From: Theocolax elegans
Taxonomy: Eukaryota > Arthropoda > Insecta > Hymenoptera > Cerocephalidae
Assembly (NCBI GenBank): GCA_026168455.1
Contig: CM047431.1
Coordinates: 731,783 to 795,782 of the forward strand
Reading direction: 5' to 3'
DNA length: 64,000 nucleotides
Shown: piece by piece, positions 22,614 through 33,280 of the stretch
Position numbering within the stretch: the stretch's first letter is position 1
Layout: every line of letters begins with the position of its first letter
Notes under the pieces: generated by a model
Database searches by the model: none
Told to the model about the DNA's origin: nothing
Seen by the model: only the letters and a program-made list of their open reading frames with translations
Position numbers and translations under genes: made by a program

Positions 22614-24057
22614 CCCTAGGCGCGGTTATGTTCTTATCCGCCGCGCAATCCACTGCTTTGTGGCCCTCTTGGCCGCACCGGAAGCACTGTGATGATCGGT
22701 CGACTGCGCTTTTGCAAGCCTTTGCGAAGTGACCGACCTCGTGGCATCGGTAACAACGCGAGATCGGCTCGCGGAGCCGAACCCTGAAGTTGACCCAGCC
22801 TATCCGAAGCTTCCCATTCTGTAGCAGTTTTTCTGCTGCTGATGCGGGAAGAAGGACTCTGGTCATCTGAGTGCCTCCATATGACCTTCTAAGCTTTATA
22901 TTCCCAGAAGGTACCATATTTGAATCGATGACCGCAGAGATTGCCTCTGCCACTTCCTCCGCCGCCGTGGCCTCGTGCATGTCCTTTATAGTAATAAACT
23001 CTTTGTGGGTGAGCATCTGGACCTCTGCTAACCCACGTAATGTGGACGAGACCGCTGCCTCGAGATCTGGAGTTCCTACGCCAGGTCTTCCAAGCTCAAT
23101 AAGCAGATCTTCTTCTCTGGTACGCCGGATACGGGAGACTCTTTCTCCCAGCGGCTTGAGGTTTGGCGCGGCCTGTATTTGCCGAAGGATGTCGGCATAG
23201 TCTTGCCCTCCTGACACTTTAATCTTAATGGCGTCGGGACGAGCTGGTTTCACGACCGCTTTAGGTTTTTTGGACACCTTAGGCGGTCCTCCGATATCCT
23301 TGGCTTGCTTCAGCTGTGTATTCTGCTGAGCCTCTTTCTTTTTGCCCTTGCGCACTACAGTAGCTCAGTCAGGGACCTGTGACTGGTTCCCACCGGTCTT
23401 AGCAACGGATGACGAAGCATTCGCTGGCCCACTTTTGTTAGTGGGCTGCTTCGACCCCTTCTTCCTTTTCTCTAGAGGATGCTGAGGTGGTGAGGGTCTT
23501 TCCCTCTCCACCGGCCTCCTTTGACGCTCTTCAGCGCGGAAGATGGGCGACGTTTGGCACATTCCATCCTTACGCGCATCCGCCATTTTAATTTTCGGCG
23601 CTGTCGAACACACAGCACTGCTCTCCCGCGCGTATTCATTAAGAGTCCTGCTTGTTGCCATAATCTTCAGCTCCTTGTGGATTTTGTTCTTATTAAGAAT
23701 AAACTCCACCAAGGTGTCTATTTTCTCATGCAGACGGAGGAAAGCTCTGTCAGTGTCACTCGACATCCCAGTCGAGGGCATGTCACACGTAGCATTTGAT
23801 GCTACAGAGGTCGAGTGACCAACCTCCGCAGCACTTACCATTTTAACGGTGTGAGTTTGGTCCACCCCAAAATCCGTGGGACCAGCACTGACTACCGGGG
23901 CTTTCACCCGATCGGAATCAGTGGCGGGATTTGACAAGACTGACTCTCGGGGTAGTATTGTTTTTACCTCACTATCTATAATTGGTTTAATTTTGGGGTG
24001 CCTTCCCCTACCCGGTTTTGATACGCCCTGAATATTTGATTTTTTCGGTACCATCCA
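22588..24057 (-). pseudogene. LINE ORF1 (gag-like, zinc knuckle), one nonsense codon
   Basis: The likely start is MVPKKSNIQGV near 24057, since frame upstream of it belongs to the host LTR-like repeat. The N-terminal half is polar and rich in Ser, Thr and Lys. An in-frame TGA at 23365-23367 separates it from MRKGKKKEAQQN..., which continues in the same frame. The C-terminal end has two CCHC knuckles, CYRCHEVGHFAKAC and CFRCGQEGHKAVDC, which bind RNA in such proteins. The end overlaps the ORF2 start by 26 nt in another frame, a usual arrangement in this clade. Confidence 0.82.
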
Positions 24058-24677
24058 TATATGGAAAGCATTATCCAATCCACCACCTGGGCAGGCGCCA
24101 CGATGCGGGACCAGATAACCCGGCACGGGTGTGTGTATGTGTGTATGTGAGGAAAGCAGCATTTCGAGCGGCAACCTAGGAGACGACCTCCACACCGACA
24201 AGGTTGGTGCACGCCTTCGTAGCAGGTAAACTGCATTCATTACGTCTTCCGTAAATGTGCTTCCCATCTCTCCCCCTTCTCAACATTTTCCCGCGCAGCA
24301 AACCGCCACAGCTCGTACGCAGCCGATCATTCGTATTATAAATTCGACGCGAATATACGCAGCTGGCGCCCAAACCCCTTTATCTATTGCTATAATAAAT
24401 TATTACTATTTTTATCAATCGTTTATTTCGCCTTTGTTACCACGCTCTAATCCCCAGCGTGACCATTACAAAATGTATATAGGAAATAATTTTGCATGAA
24501 TAGTCATATCTCGACTGAGCTTGTTAGGAACTAGCAGACGACGATTCTCTCTAGAAGGTGTGTGCACAGTCCAACTCGACGATCACACACACCTACACTC
24601 TGCAAACGGACTACGATTTCAAGTTTAATTCTATTAGATTATGTTAGGTTCTATTATTTATAATACATGGTATATAT

Positions 24678-26126
24678 TGTCACGCTGCTCTAGGGATCAG
24701 GGTGCAGGTGAATGATGGTCAGCTATTTTATTAATAATTAAAAAAGGTATTTATTATTAACTAAACAATGTGATTAACGGGTGGGCGCCAGCTGCGTTAT
24801 TACGCGACAAATAATAAGATAACTCGCGGTTATCGAAACGTCGGAGATTTACTCCGCTGCTGCTAACACGGTTCGTTGTAGGGGAAGGGAACGGAAAGGA
24901 GGGAACCAGGATCTCGCACACACTAGCACGGGTACTCGGCCGTACCGTACGCAGCAAGAGTGAATTATTCACCAACCTTTCTGGAGGAAATCGGCGCTTG
25001 TCCCTCAATGGCAATATCACTCTCTCTCTTTCGCACTCAATCGCAAGTCACTATCGCTTCTTGGCAGCTGGCTGTCTCTCTATGTCGTCGAGTCGATCGA
25101 CCGTAGAGCTCTGCTCTCGGCGTTCTTGAGAGCCGCAATTGTATCGCGCCTTTGCAGTACGTACTTTGCACGCGGTACATCGATGCTGTTTACGTCTTGG
25201 CGACGCGGTATACTTCAGTCCAGGTAACTATTAATTCGTTCCATATTATCCATCATCAACTAATTTATACGGTGTAAATTTGAGGCACGAAGCTCACCCG
25301 GTACATCGATGCTGTTTACGTCTTGGCGACGCGGTATACTTCAGTCCAGGTAACTATTAATTCGTTCCATATTATCCATCATCAACTAATTTATACGGTG
25401 TAAATTTGAGGCACGAAGCTCACCCGCCGCCGCATCACTACTCGGAGCTGCCTCGACCCTCTCTCCACGACGACGTTGAACCACGGTAACCGATATCAGC
25501 TCCTCATACAGCTCCAGGTAATTGTCTTATTGTAGGGATTACGCGAGTATGCGTGTTCATATACTTGCTATTTTAAGAGGTCTTCTGTACACGTTGTTTA
25601 TGTGCATCAATCTAATCTCATTATGTCCTATACTGTTCCTTGTACAACTGTAGTATTTACGTACAGTAGTACATGTATTTTCTTAATCCATGTCCTCTAC
25701 ATATAGCTATATATCCATTTCCTTGCTTCACGTCCTCTTAACGCATACTTGTAATAATTAAATTGCTCTTTTACAGCTACTTACTGGTTGGCCTTGAAGG
25801 CTCCACAACTTACCGCCTGGATACTGCCTCTTCGCCTTGACTGCAGTCCTGTAGAGCTAAGGAGGGTCCTCGAGGCTCATTTAGTAATAGCCTCCCTTGA
25901 TTCATCTTGTTTGCTGTGTCAGCTTCGGAGGAGCCTACCTGATGCTGATGCTGACCGAGCTTGCCCAGGGCGTTCAACAACAGGACCACCCTAGTGCTTC
26001 GGCTGCTTATGTGTGCTGTGATTGGGATAGGGTTTTAGTCTGTGAGAGAAGGTAGGTGTAGGGAAGGGCTTAGGTTTATTCGTTTAGTCTATTCCAATGT
26101 TGACATGTGCAAAGCACATTGTCACA
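24678..26126 (+). mobile_element. LTR-like repeat family, copy D
   Basis: It runs from TGTCACG to TTGTCACA and is flanked by ATAT on both sides. It has the 5' hairpin with the GGGATCAGG loop (one stem mismatch), the GGGCGCCAGCTGCG motif, donor-like CAG|GTAAC sites at about 25229 and 25355, CAG|GTAATT at about 25518, an acceptor-like TTTACAG near 25774 and the GACATGTGC/GCACATTGTC end hairpin. It contains a 126-bp tandem duplication. Confidence 0.8.
25173..25424. repeat. 126-bp perfect-looking tandem duplication in copy D
   Basis: 25173-25298 and 25299-25424 appear identical, each starting CGGTACATCGATGCTG and each containing a donor-like CCAGGTAAC. Other family copies have a single unit, so it arose after this insertion. 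Confidence 0.85.
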
Positions 26127-26187
26127 ATATATATATAGGATAAATGAAACATATTTGTTATTGTATTCAACGGACTCCCTAGAAGTA

Positions 26188-27288
26188 TGTCGTAAGCCGG
26201 CGCGTCGGGTGACGCTGGTGAGTCCGGTGTCGACGGTATGTCGGCCAGTAAGGCCGAGTAGATGCTGGTCCGCTGCGCCGCTGTCGTTGTGGCTTCTGCG
26301 TTGGCTGAGGGAGGACACAGCACTAACCCCTCAACTAGCTCTCTACGAGCCTGGCCCTGGCCTCGAGAAACTCGTGGCCAGAGTCGGACGGTCGGATGAC
26401 CGCCGGTGAGCCCCGCTCACTTTATGAAGTTCTTGGTAGGGTTGGTCAAGATGGACCAACCCAGGCGCGAGCCGCTCTAACGGCGAGGTGTCCTCGGAGG
26501 AAGCGGGAGGCGCCTTGTAGGTGGCAGGATGATGTCGGCGACCACTCGAGGCTTAATCGTGGCTGCTGCCCGCTGAGTAGATGGAGGTTTCGGGGCTGCC
26601 GGAGTTGGTGGTCTTCTCGGCCGAGTCGGTTTGCGTTGGACTGCCTCTAACGGTGTGGCTGCTACGGTGGGAACACGCCTAGGTGGAGGTGGCGGCTCTG
26701 CTCGGATCCTCGGAGTCCCTGGAGGTGGTAGATCCAACCGCACCGTCCGTTGTACGCCGTTGTCCACCAGCCAACCTTTGAGAGGAGTGAGTCGGGGTAG
26801 CGGTTGCTCCGTCTGGGTGCTGATGCTGCTGACGGTTTGGGTGGCCTGGTCCTTCTTGATGATGGTCTGGGCAGCGGCGGTCTGATTCCGGTACTCCAAG
26901 GTGATCCGGGCGGCGTAGTCTTGAGCGAGGGAGAGCCCAATGTAGTCGCTCTCGGTGAGTTCGTATGGCATGGATGGGATGGAAGAAAGGTGCTAATAAT
27001 TACGATCAGCAAATGATCTTTAATTAAAATTCGCCTTTATTCAAGAACTGTAGAGAAGGTACAGTATTTATCCCGAAAGGTGGGATACTCCCGCAATGGG
27101 AGAAGGCGAGCTGCTGTACGCTCGAACTGGCCTATACTTATAACGGCGCTCGCTTATCTCGATAACGGGAACGGCGCGATAAGGGGGTAGCCACCTTACG
27201 GCCGTTATCGGTACTAATTACTATGTATAAGCTATATATATAAAGGCCGTGCGGTTCACGCCTATTAATAGTACGCTTGCGTATAACA
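26188..27288 (-). repeat. Gypsy LTR, 3' end of array
   Basis: 1,101 bp. The minus-strand layout is U3 from TGTTATACGC, a polyadenylation-type signal TTGAATAAAGG near plus 27040, then a long U5-like part containing a 164-codon ORF, ending CTTACGACA. Confidence 0.9.
26477..26971 (-). CDS. 164-codon Pro/Arg-rich ORF within the LTR (copy in 3' LTR)
   Basis: It starts MPYELTESDYIGLSLAQDYA, continues as a helix-prone segment with repeated Gln and Thr, then becomes a Pro/Arg-rich tail (PPPPPRR, RPRRPPTPAAPKPP) ending in basic residues. I recognise no family. In this 3' LTR it lies past the polyadenylation signal and would be transcribed only by readthrough. Confidence 0.4.
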   Translation of the reverse strand: MPYELTESDYIGLSLAQDYAARITLEYRNQTAAAQTIIKKDQATQTVSSISTQTEQPLPRLTPLKGWLVDNGVQRTVRLDLPPPGTPRIRAEPPPPPRRVPTVAATPLEAVQRKPTRPRRPPTPAAPKPPSTQRAAATIKPRVVADIILPPTRRLPLPPRTPRR

Positions 27289-27438
27289 AATCCCCCCCGT
27301 TTAGAAGGCGGGAGAGCACGGTCTCTTTTAATTATAATCTAAGGTTTTTTTACAATATTTTACAAATTATTTCGCAGAAAACTAAATCCTAATCTAATAC
27401 AATATATATTTCTTCCTATCTAACCTAAAATCTTAAAT

Positions 27439-30400
27439 CTAACGCTTTGAATTGTCTTTAAATTTTCTCCTGTATTTTCGCACAGGTTTTGCGACACTGT
27501 CACTTTTCCTTTTTCGCAGGTAATACTGATGTGTCGAAGAGTAGCGGTCTGGCTGACTGGCTGAATCATTGATGTCGTCGGACGATCGATGTGTGTGAGG
27601 TTTGATTTGCGTCTCTGTCGGAGAAGCTGAGTGTTGGTCTGAGGGATCGGAGGTGCCGAGTGGTGTCGGAGACATGGGAGCTGCCCGTTGAGGTTCAATG
27701 GGTGGAACGGCGTGTTCGCTGTTGCTTGGTTTGGCGTCGCTGGTGCCCTTTGGACTGGCGTAAGGGCCAGTTTTGTCAGGAGAGTTGCTGATCTCCGTGG
27801 TTCGGCTTGTCGTCCGAACGGGGATTGGGCTGACAATCGCGTGGGAGGCTGCTGGCTTCATGTCCTTGATATGAACCTTGGTTGGTTGATTGTCCCGGTT
27901 GACTAGGTAGACCTCGTGTTGCACTCGTGTTATAATGGGGAATGGTCCTTCCCACGGAGAGTGAAAACCTGCATGGAAACCCTCACTGGCTTTGGACAGT
28001 GGATGACTGCGGAGATACACCAAGTCGTTGGTGTCATAGCCAGGTTGTGTAATATCTTCCTGAGCGTACGTCCGCTGGTAAACTCGTTGGTGAGTTTGGG
28101 AGGTTTCCACACGTTCTTGTGTCGCCGGGGACACAGGCATGGGGGGCTCGAGTTTCCAAACCCCTGGTCGTGGAAGGTCGCGTCCGAGAAGAAGGTAGGA
28201 TGGGCTACATCCCGTGGCTGCATTCCGTCGAGTTCGCATCTGGAATAAAACCTTAGGAAGCTCGTGATCCCATTCCTTGTGAGGTAATCCCTGGAGATGG
28301 AGTCGAAGTCCCTTCTTGATCTCCTGGTTTCGGCGTTCAGTTGGATTTGCCTGAGGGTGATAAATGGCTGTAGTCCAGTGCTCGGCTTGCCAAGACTCGC
28401 AGGCGCGCTTCCAAGGGTGACTGATGAACTGGCGACCCTGGTCGGAGAGGATGGCCCTTGGATAACCCCAGCGTGCAAAAACTTCCTCTTCTAATAATTT
28501 TATTATCCGAGGAGCTTCGGATGATCCGAGCGGAAAAGCCTCTACCCATCGAGAGAATAGGTCGGTGACCACCAGGATAAACCGCTTTCTCCTACTGGTG
28601 ATTGGATACGGCCCCATGAGGTCAACCGCAATGGTTTCCCATGGTTGGGAAGGCTGGTGTGGACGGAGCGTTTTCGGTGTTTTCGGCCCTGAGCTCTTGC
28701 AGGTGTTGCACAGCAAACATCTCCGTACATGGTCGCGCACATCCTTTCGCATCTCGGGCCAACTGTAGGTCGTTTTGATGCAGCGGAGTGTCTCGTCAAC
28801 GCCTGGATGTCCGGCGGATTTTGAGTCGTGGTACTCGTGGAGAATCCGCGGCGTGATGCTCAGCGGGACAGATATCCTCCAGGACTCCTTAGGAGTTTCG
28901 CGATGCCAGAGGATGCCATTATGGAGACAGTGCAAATCCGTTGGAGTTGGTTCTTCGGTGAGTCGTGAGACTATCTCGTTGCAGACGGGATCCTTCTGTT
29001 GGGCGGCAACGATTAGGTCGGACAGGGGCATCAGTTGTTCACTGATGGAGCAAATGGCGTGATCTCCTGGACCTTCGTAGATGGCTGGTTCAGGAGGCAA
29101 GAGCCGTTCTTCGTCGTCGAGAAGGCCATGTTCGCCCTCCGGGTTTCTGGACAGGAAGTCAGCCAGCTGGTTTTCTTTCCCTGGACAGTGCTCGATGGTA
29201 GGATTGTACTCCTGGAGTAGTAATGCCCATCTCCGAAGTTTGTCTCGGGTGTCTTTGAAGCGTTGCAACCAGATGAGACCCTTGTTGTCTGTCCTTAGTG
29301 TGAAAGCTTTGTCCTCGAGCAGGTGTCGGTACTTCTTCACAGCCCAAACCATAGCTAGGCACTCCTGCTCGTTGCTATGATATCGTGATTCGGTAGGAGA
29401 AAACTTGGCGCTAGCGTAGCTGATAATGTGTCGTTCTCCGTTTGGTCTCAGTTGGTAAAGTACGGCACCCATCCCTCTAGCACTCGCATCCGTCTGGAGG
29501 TAATACGGCCAGTCTGGGTGTGGCCGGGATAAAGCCAGAGGTTGCCGGAAAGCCTGCTTGACTCTGTCGAATGCGGCTTGAGCTTCCGATGACCATCGAA
29601 AGGGAGACTTTTTACTTGTTAAGTCCGTGAGAGGTGCTGTTAGCTCCGCGTATCCAGGTACGTACTCATGTAGCCAGGCACAGGTTCCCAAGAAGGATTG
29701 GAGCTTCTTCCTGGTGATTGGTACCGGAAACTTAAGGATGTCCTGTATGTTGGAGGGGTTGGCTTTGTTTCCCTCGACTGTCACGATGTGTCCCAAATAT
29801 TTGAGGTTGGTCACGGCAAAATGACATTTCTCGAGCGTCACTGTAAGTCCGTGCAAGTGGAGCCTCTCAAGGATCATCGCCAAGTGCAATAAATGTTCCT
29901 CGAGATCGCGGGAAAAGATGATAATATCATCCAGGTAGACGACGCAGAATTTTCCAATGTAGCCAGTCAGCACCTGTTGGCTCATCGTTCGTTGGAAAGT
30001 ACCGGGAGCCCCCTTTAATCCGAACGGCATGACTCGAAACTGGTAACATCCTCCGGAAGGCGTCGTGAAGGCGGTGTACTTCTTGGAATCCGTTGCCATA
30101 GGTATTTGCCAATATCCACTCTTTAGATCGAGCGAGGAGAATATCTGAGCTTGTCCTAAGTCCTTCAAAGCGTCGGATATCCTTGGGATAGGCTGTGCGG
30201 AGTCTTCGGTGATATCGTTCAGTCGACGATAGTCCACGCAGAACCGGGGTTTACCATCCTTCTTTTTCGCCAACACAATTGGAGAGCAGTAAGGCGAACA
30301 GGTCGGTTCTATTATTCCTTCTGCCAGCATCTCCTGAGTTTGCTCCTCGATGATTTGCAGCTTCTCCTTTGAGCAGCGGTATGGAGGTAGACGGAAAGTC

Positions 30401-31119
30401 TGGGTCGAAGTGAGGCGTATTTCATGGACGGCACTGTTGGTTTGGGCGAGGCGACCCCCTGGATGAGAGAACACGCCGCTGTGTTCTTTCAGGACCTGGT
30501 GCAATCGTTCTGCTTCCTCTCCCTGTAGACCATGAACGACCTTTGTCCAAGGTAGAGGTATGTCTCTCTCCTTCGTGTGCGGACGATTAACTAATGGTAT
30601 CGTCACTCGTGTACGGCTTCCGAGGTACAACACGTGCCGAGTAAAATCCAGAATACCCTTCTCGGAAATTAACCAGGGTAATCCCAGGATCAGTGGATGG
30701 CGCAGTTCCGAGGAGACGTGTGCGGATAATCGGAACTCTCTATCCATGACGGAGATTGTGAGGTCCGTCTGTCCGAATGCCTGGAGATGGTTTCCCTCCG
30801 CTGCCAAATGGAAAGTGACGGGATTGTTGGTCACTTGTTGAAAATCCAGCAGGTGTGATCCGCTGACGAGGTTGGCTGTAGATCCAGGATCAACCAGGGC
30901 GAGGACTTCTTTCCCGTTGAGTACGACACGGATAGTTGGTTGAGCCGTCGCATGTGAGAAAATATTATTTATTTCCGGCTTGCTGCAGGATTGGCGTCGG
31001 TTGCCGGCCTTTCCGTCGCCTGTCTCCAGTTTTCCGAAATCACCGTTTCCCGTGGTTTCTGTCGACGGGCATACACCGGGCAGTCTCGGTGGAGATGTCG
31101 TTCGGGGCAGTACCAACAC
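27439..31119 (-). CDS. pol: Gypsy Pol polyprotein, unit 1 (downstream unit)
   Basis: An open 1,226-residue frame. Order by residue: aspartic protease around 77 (VDPGST; a Pro occupies the usual Thr/Ser place of the active-site triplet), reverse transcriptase with FCVDYRRLN at about 293 and catalytic YLDD at 395-398, RNase H with TDAS at about 543, an integrase zinc domain with His 764, His 771, Cys 801 and Cys 804, and a DDE core at Asp 833, Asp 893 and Glu 928. A Ser/Pro-rich, then basic, C-terminal tail follows. The frame lies -1 relative to gag and overlaps its end by 151 nt, so it is probably expressed by -1 frameshifting and its true N-terminus is set by the slip site, not by the Met. 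It makes the enzymes for copying and integrating the element. Confidence 0.93.
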   Translation of the reverse strand: MLVLPRTTSPPRLPGVCPSTETTGNGDFGKLETGDGKAGNRRQSCSKPEINNIFSHATAQPTIRVVLNGKEVLALVDPGSTANLVSGSHLLDFQQVTNNPVTFHLAAEGNHLQAFGQTDLTISVMDREFRLSAHVSSELRHPLILGLPWLISEKGILDFTRHVLYLGSRTRVTIPLVNRPHTKERDIPLPWTKVVHGLQGEEAERLHQVLKEHSGVFSHPGGRLAQTNSAVHEIRLTSTQTFRLPPYRCSKEKLQIIEEQTQEMLAEGIIEPTCSPYCSPIVLAKKKDGKPRFCVDYRRLNDITEDSAQPIPRISDALKDLGQAQIFSSLDLKSGYWQIPMATDSKKYTAFTTPSGGCYQFRVMPFGLKGAPGTFQRTMSQQVLTGYIGKFCVVYLDDIIIFSRDLEEHLLHLAMILERLHLHGLTVTLEKCHFAVTNLKYLGHIVTVEGNKANPSNIQDILKFPVPITRKKLQSFLGTCAWLHEYVPGYAELTAPLTDLTSKKSPFRWSSEAQAAFDRVKQAFRQPLALSRPHPDWPYYLQTDASARGMGAVLYQLRPNGERHIISYASAKFSPTESRYHSNEQECLAMVWAVKKYRHLLEDKAFTLRTDNKGLIWLQRFKDTRDKLRRWALLLQEYNPTIEHCPGKENQLADFLSRNPEGEHGLLDDEERLLPPEPAIYEGPGDHAICSISEQLMPLSDLIVAAQQKDPVCNEIVSRLTEEPTPTDLHCLHNGILWHRETPKESWRISVPLSITPRILHEYHDSKSAGHPGVDETLRCIKTTYSWPEMRKDVRDHVRRCLLCNTCKSSGPKTPKTLRPHQPSQPWETIAVDLMGPYPITSRRKRFILVVTDLFSRWVEAFPLGSSEAPRIIKLLEEEVFARWGYPRAILSDQGRQFISHPWKRACESWQAEHWTTAIYHPQANPTERRNQEIKKGLRLHLQGLPHKEWDHELPKVLFQMRTRRNAATGCSPSYLLLGRDLPRPGVWKLEPPMPVSPATQERVETSQTHQRVYQRTYAQEDITQPGYDTNDLVYLRSHPLSKASEGFHAGFHSPWEGPFPIITRVQHEVYLVNRDNQPTKVHIKDMKPAASHAIVSPIPVRTTSRTTEISNSPDKTGPYASPKGTSDAKPSNSEHAVPPIEPQRAAPMSPTPLGTSDPSDQHSASPTETQIKPHTHRSSDDINDSASQPDRYSSTHQYYLRKRKSDSVAKPVRKYRRKFKDNSKR

Positions 31120-32084
31120 TGGGGAAGCCCTGATGTCCTAGGGGAACGGTTGGTTGACTTGTGTGCCTTCCTCTCGTCCGAATTTCCAGCCTTCCGTCGA
31201 CTGGCCTCCTCCTCGGCTTCGTCTTGCTCGGATGCCACTGCCTTACTCAATAAGTCTGCGAACGTGTTTATGGCTGCGGGCCGGAGAACTTTCTTTAAAG
31301 CTGGTCGCAGGAGCTCGAGCATGGCTTGGACCCGCACAGCTTCGGGCACATCGGGTTGAATCCGCTGGAACAGGAGATATTTCTCGCGCAGAAAGGTGCC
31401 GACCATTTCCTTGTCTCCCTGGTGTTTGGAGTAAAGAGATGCCATAAGGGTGCTCTTCACTGTGGAGTTGTCGAACCGGGTCAGAAAGAGGTCACGGAAC
31501 TGCTGCCACTCGAAGTCCAGGTCTCGATAACATTGCCACCATCTCTCGGCTTCTCCTTTGAGACCGCTCTCGGCCGTCCGCGTTCTTTGCTCCTCGGGAA
31601 TACGATTGGCTCTCGCATATTCCTCGATCCGCTGCAGGAAACGTGGTGGGTCTTCGTGGGCAAGTCCTCTAAACTCTGGAACGGGTGGTCGTGTAGCAGT
31701 CAGTGCCTGTAGGAGAGCACTCCAGTCTGCAAACGCAGGAGGTACGGCTGCATTTGCTCCGTTCGCTGGAAGATCGGCCATGTCGATTCCGGGTACTTCC
31801 GTAGGGTATACGGGAACAGCAACGACAGGTAGAGCAGCGGTGATTGGCTCTTGACGGTGTGTCGTAGACTCGTCCCTCGGTATGGGGGCTGTGGTAGACG
31901 GCGTGTCCTGTGAAGTGGAGGCAGCTGTTGGTTTCAAGTCCGGGGTCTGCAAATCAGTGCGGACGGCAGTTGTCCGTTTATTCTTGGGCGCCACTGGGTG
32001 TTTTTCTACTCCCAGAAGTAGTGTAGGCTGCTGCGATCTGGTCTGCGGTCGCTGCGAGGTTGGTGTTTGCCTTGACATAGGCAA
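30969..32084 (-). CDS. gag: Gypsy Gag, unit 1
   Basis: 371 residues from MPMSRQTPTSQRPQ, 95 nt after the LTR edge and just past the primer site. The N-terminal third is low-complexity Thr/Pro-rich. The middle (ADWSALLQALTATRPPVPEF to about residue 290) is the capsid-like retrotransposon Gag core, with the WWQCYRD-type segment. One zinc knuckle, CWYCPERHLHRDC, lies near the C-terminus with slightly short spacing. It forms the particle that packages the RNA. Confidence 0.92.
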   Translation of the reverse strand: MPMSRQTPTSQRPQTRSQQPTLLLGVEKHPVAPKNKRTTAVRTDLQTPDLKPTAASTSQDTPSTTAPIPRDESTTHRQEPITAALPVVAVPVYPTEVPGIDMADLPANGANAAVPPAFADWSALLQALTATRPPVPEFRGLAHEDPPRFLQRIEEYARANRIPEEQRTRTAESGLKGEAERWWQCYRDLDFEWQQFRDLFLTRFDNSTVKSTLMASLYSKHQGDKEMVGTFLREKYLLFQRIQPDVPEAVRVQAMLELLRPALKKVLRPAAINTFADLLSKAVASEQDEAEEEASRRKAGNSDERKAHKSTNRSPRTSGLPQCWYCPERHLHRDCPVYARRQKPRETVISENWRQATERPATDANPAASRK

Positions 32085-32179
32085 TTACATTGGTCCGGCT
32101 AGTGATCAGCTCGGCGTGGATCCCTCCGGCTCCTACCGAAGAAGACAGATGATGTCTGTGCCCCACGTTGGGCGCCAAA

Positions 32180-33280
32180 TGTCGTAAGCCGGCGCGTCGG
32201 GTGACGCTGGTGAGTCCGGTGTCGACGGTATGTCGGCCAGTAAGGCCGAGTAGATGCTGGTCCGCTGCGCCGCTGTCGTTGTGGCTTCTGCGTTGGCTGA
32301 GGGAGGACACAGCACTAACCCCTCAACTAGCTCTCTACGAGCCTGGCCCTGGCCTCGAGAAACTCGTGGCCAGAGTCGGACGGTCGGATGACCGCCGGTG
32401 AGCCCCGCTCACTTTATGAAGTTCTTGGTAGGGTTGGTCAAGATGGACCAACCCAGGCGCGAGCCGCTCTAACGGCGAGGTGTCCTCGGAGGAAGCGGGA
32501 GGCGCCTTGTAGGTGGCAGGATGATGTCGGCGACCACTCGAGGCTTAATCGTGGCTGCTGCCCGCTGAGTAGATGGAGGTTTCGGGGCTGCCGGAGTTGG
32601 TGGTCTTCTCGGCCGAGTCGGTTTGCGTTGGACTGCCTCTAACGGTGTGGCTGCTACGGTGGGAACACGCCTAGGTGGAGGTGGCGGCTCTGCTCGGATC
32701 CTCGGAGTCCCTGGAGGTGGTAGATCCAACCGCACCGTCCGTTGTACGCCGTTGTCCACCAGCCAACCTTTGAGAGGAGTGAGTCGGGGTAGCGGTTGCT
32801 CCGTCTGGGTGCTGATGCTGCTGACGGTTTGGGTGGCCTGGTCCTTCTTGATGATGGTCTGGGCAGCGGCGGTCTGATTCCGGTACTCCAAGGTGATCCG
32901 GGCGGCGTAGTCTTGAGCGAGGGAGAGCCCAATGTAGTCGCTCTCGGTGAGTTCGTATGGCATGGATGGGATGGAAGAAAGGTGCTAATAATTACGATCA
33001 GCAAATGATCTTTAATTAAAATTCGCCTTTATTCAAGAACTGTAGAGAAGGTACAGTATTTATCCCGAAAGGTGGGATACTCCCGCAATGGGAGAAGGCG
33101 AGCTGCTGTACGCTCGAACTGGCCTATACTTATAACGGCGCTCGCTTATCTCGATAACGGGAACGGCGCGATAAGGGGGTAGCCACCTTACGGCCGTTAT
33201 CGGTACTAATTACTATGTATAAGCTATATATATAAAGGCCGTGCGGTTCACGCCTATTAATAGTACGCTTGCGTATAACA
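32180..33280 (-). repeat. Gypsy LTR, shared middle copy
   Basis: It acts as the 3' LTR of the upstream unit and the 5' LTR of the downstream one; it seems identical to the outer LTRs. On one side it abuts the primer site and on the other the purine tract, with no host DNA. Confidence 0.9.
32469..32963 (-). CDS. 164-codon Pro/Arg-rich ORF within the LTR (middle copy)
   Basis: The protein is the same as in the other two LTRs. Transcripts starting in this LTR would carry it as the first ORF, about 385 nt ahead of gag. No stop-free fusion to gag exists. Confidence 0.45.
   Translation of the reverse strand: MPYELTESDYIGLSLAQDYAARITLEYRNQTAAAQTIIKKDQATQTVSSISTQTEQPLPRLTPLKGWLVDNGVQRTVRLDLPPPGTPRIRAEPPPPPRRVPTVAATPLEAVQRKPTRPRRPPTPAAPKPPSTQRAAATIKPRVVADIILPPTRRLPLPPRTPRR

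Larger units (their letters stand above)
20179..24125 (-). mobile_element. R1-clade non-LTR retrotransposon, degenerate
   Basis: The minus strand carries ORF1 with two CCHC zinc knuckles, then ORF2 with an endonuclease and a reverse transcriptase, then a 3' UTR ending in an A run (plus T run 20179-20187). The layout and the LQINLNHC endonuclease opening are typical of the R1 clade. At about 3.9 kb it is shorter than full-length relatives because sequence between the endonuclease and RT is missing. It sits inside LTR-like copy C. Confidence 0.88.
19180..24470 (-). mobile_element. LTR-like repeat family, copy C, interrupted by a LINE
   Basis: On the minus strand the start (24470 downward) reads TGTAATGGTCACGCTGGGG with hairpin CACGCT/AGCGTG and continues like copy B to about 24125. 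After the LINE, similarity to copy B resumes at about 20178 (GAGCTCTC, CTTCGCTGGTC) and runs to about 19360. The far end is unclear: no TGTGACA terminus is found, though a GAGCTTGTT/AACAAGCTC hairpin lies near 19167-19192. No target duplication could be assigned. Confidence 0.65.

Noticed and set aside
27916..31712. Many plus-strand ORFs opposite the Gypsy gag and pol
   Set aside because: They are antisense shadows of the intact minus-strand frames and repeat at 5,992 bp with them.
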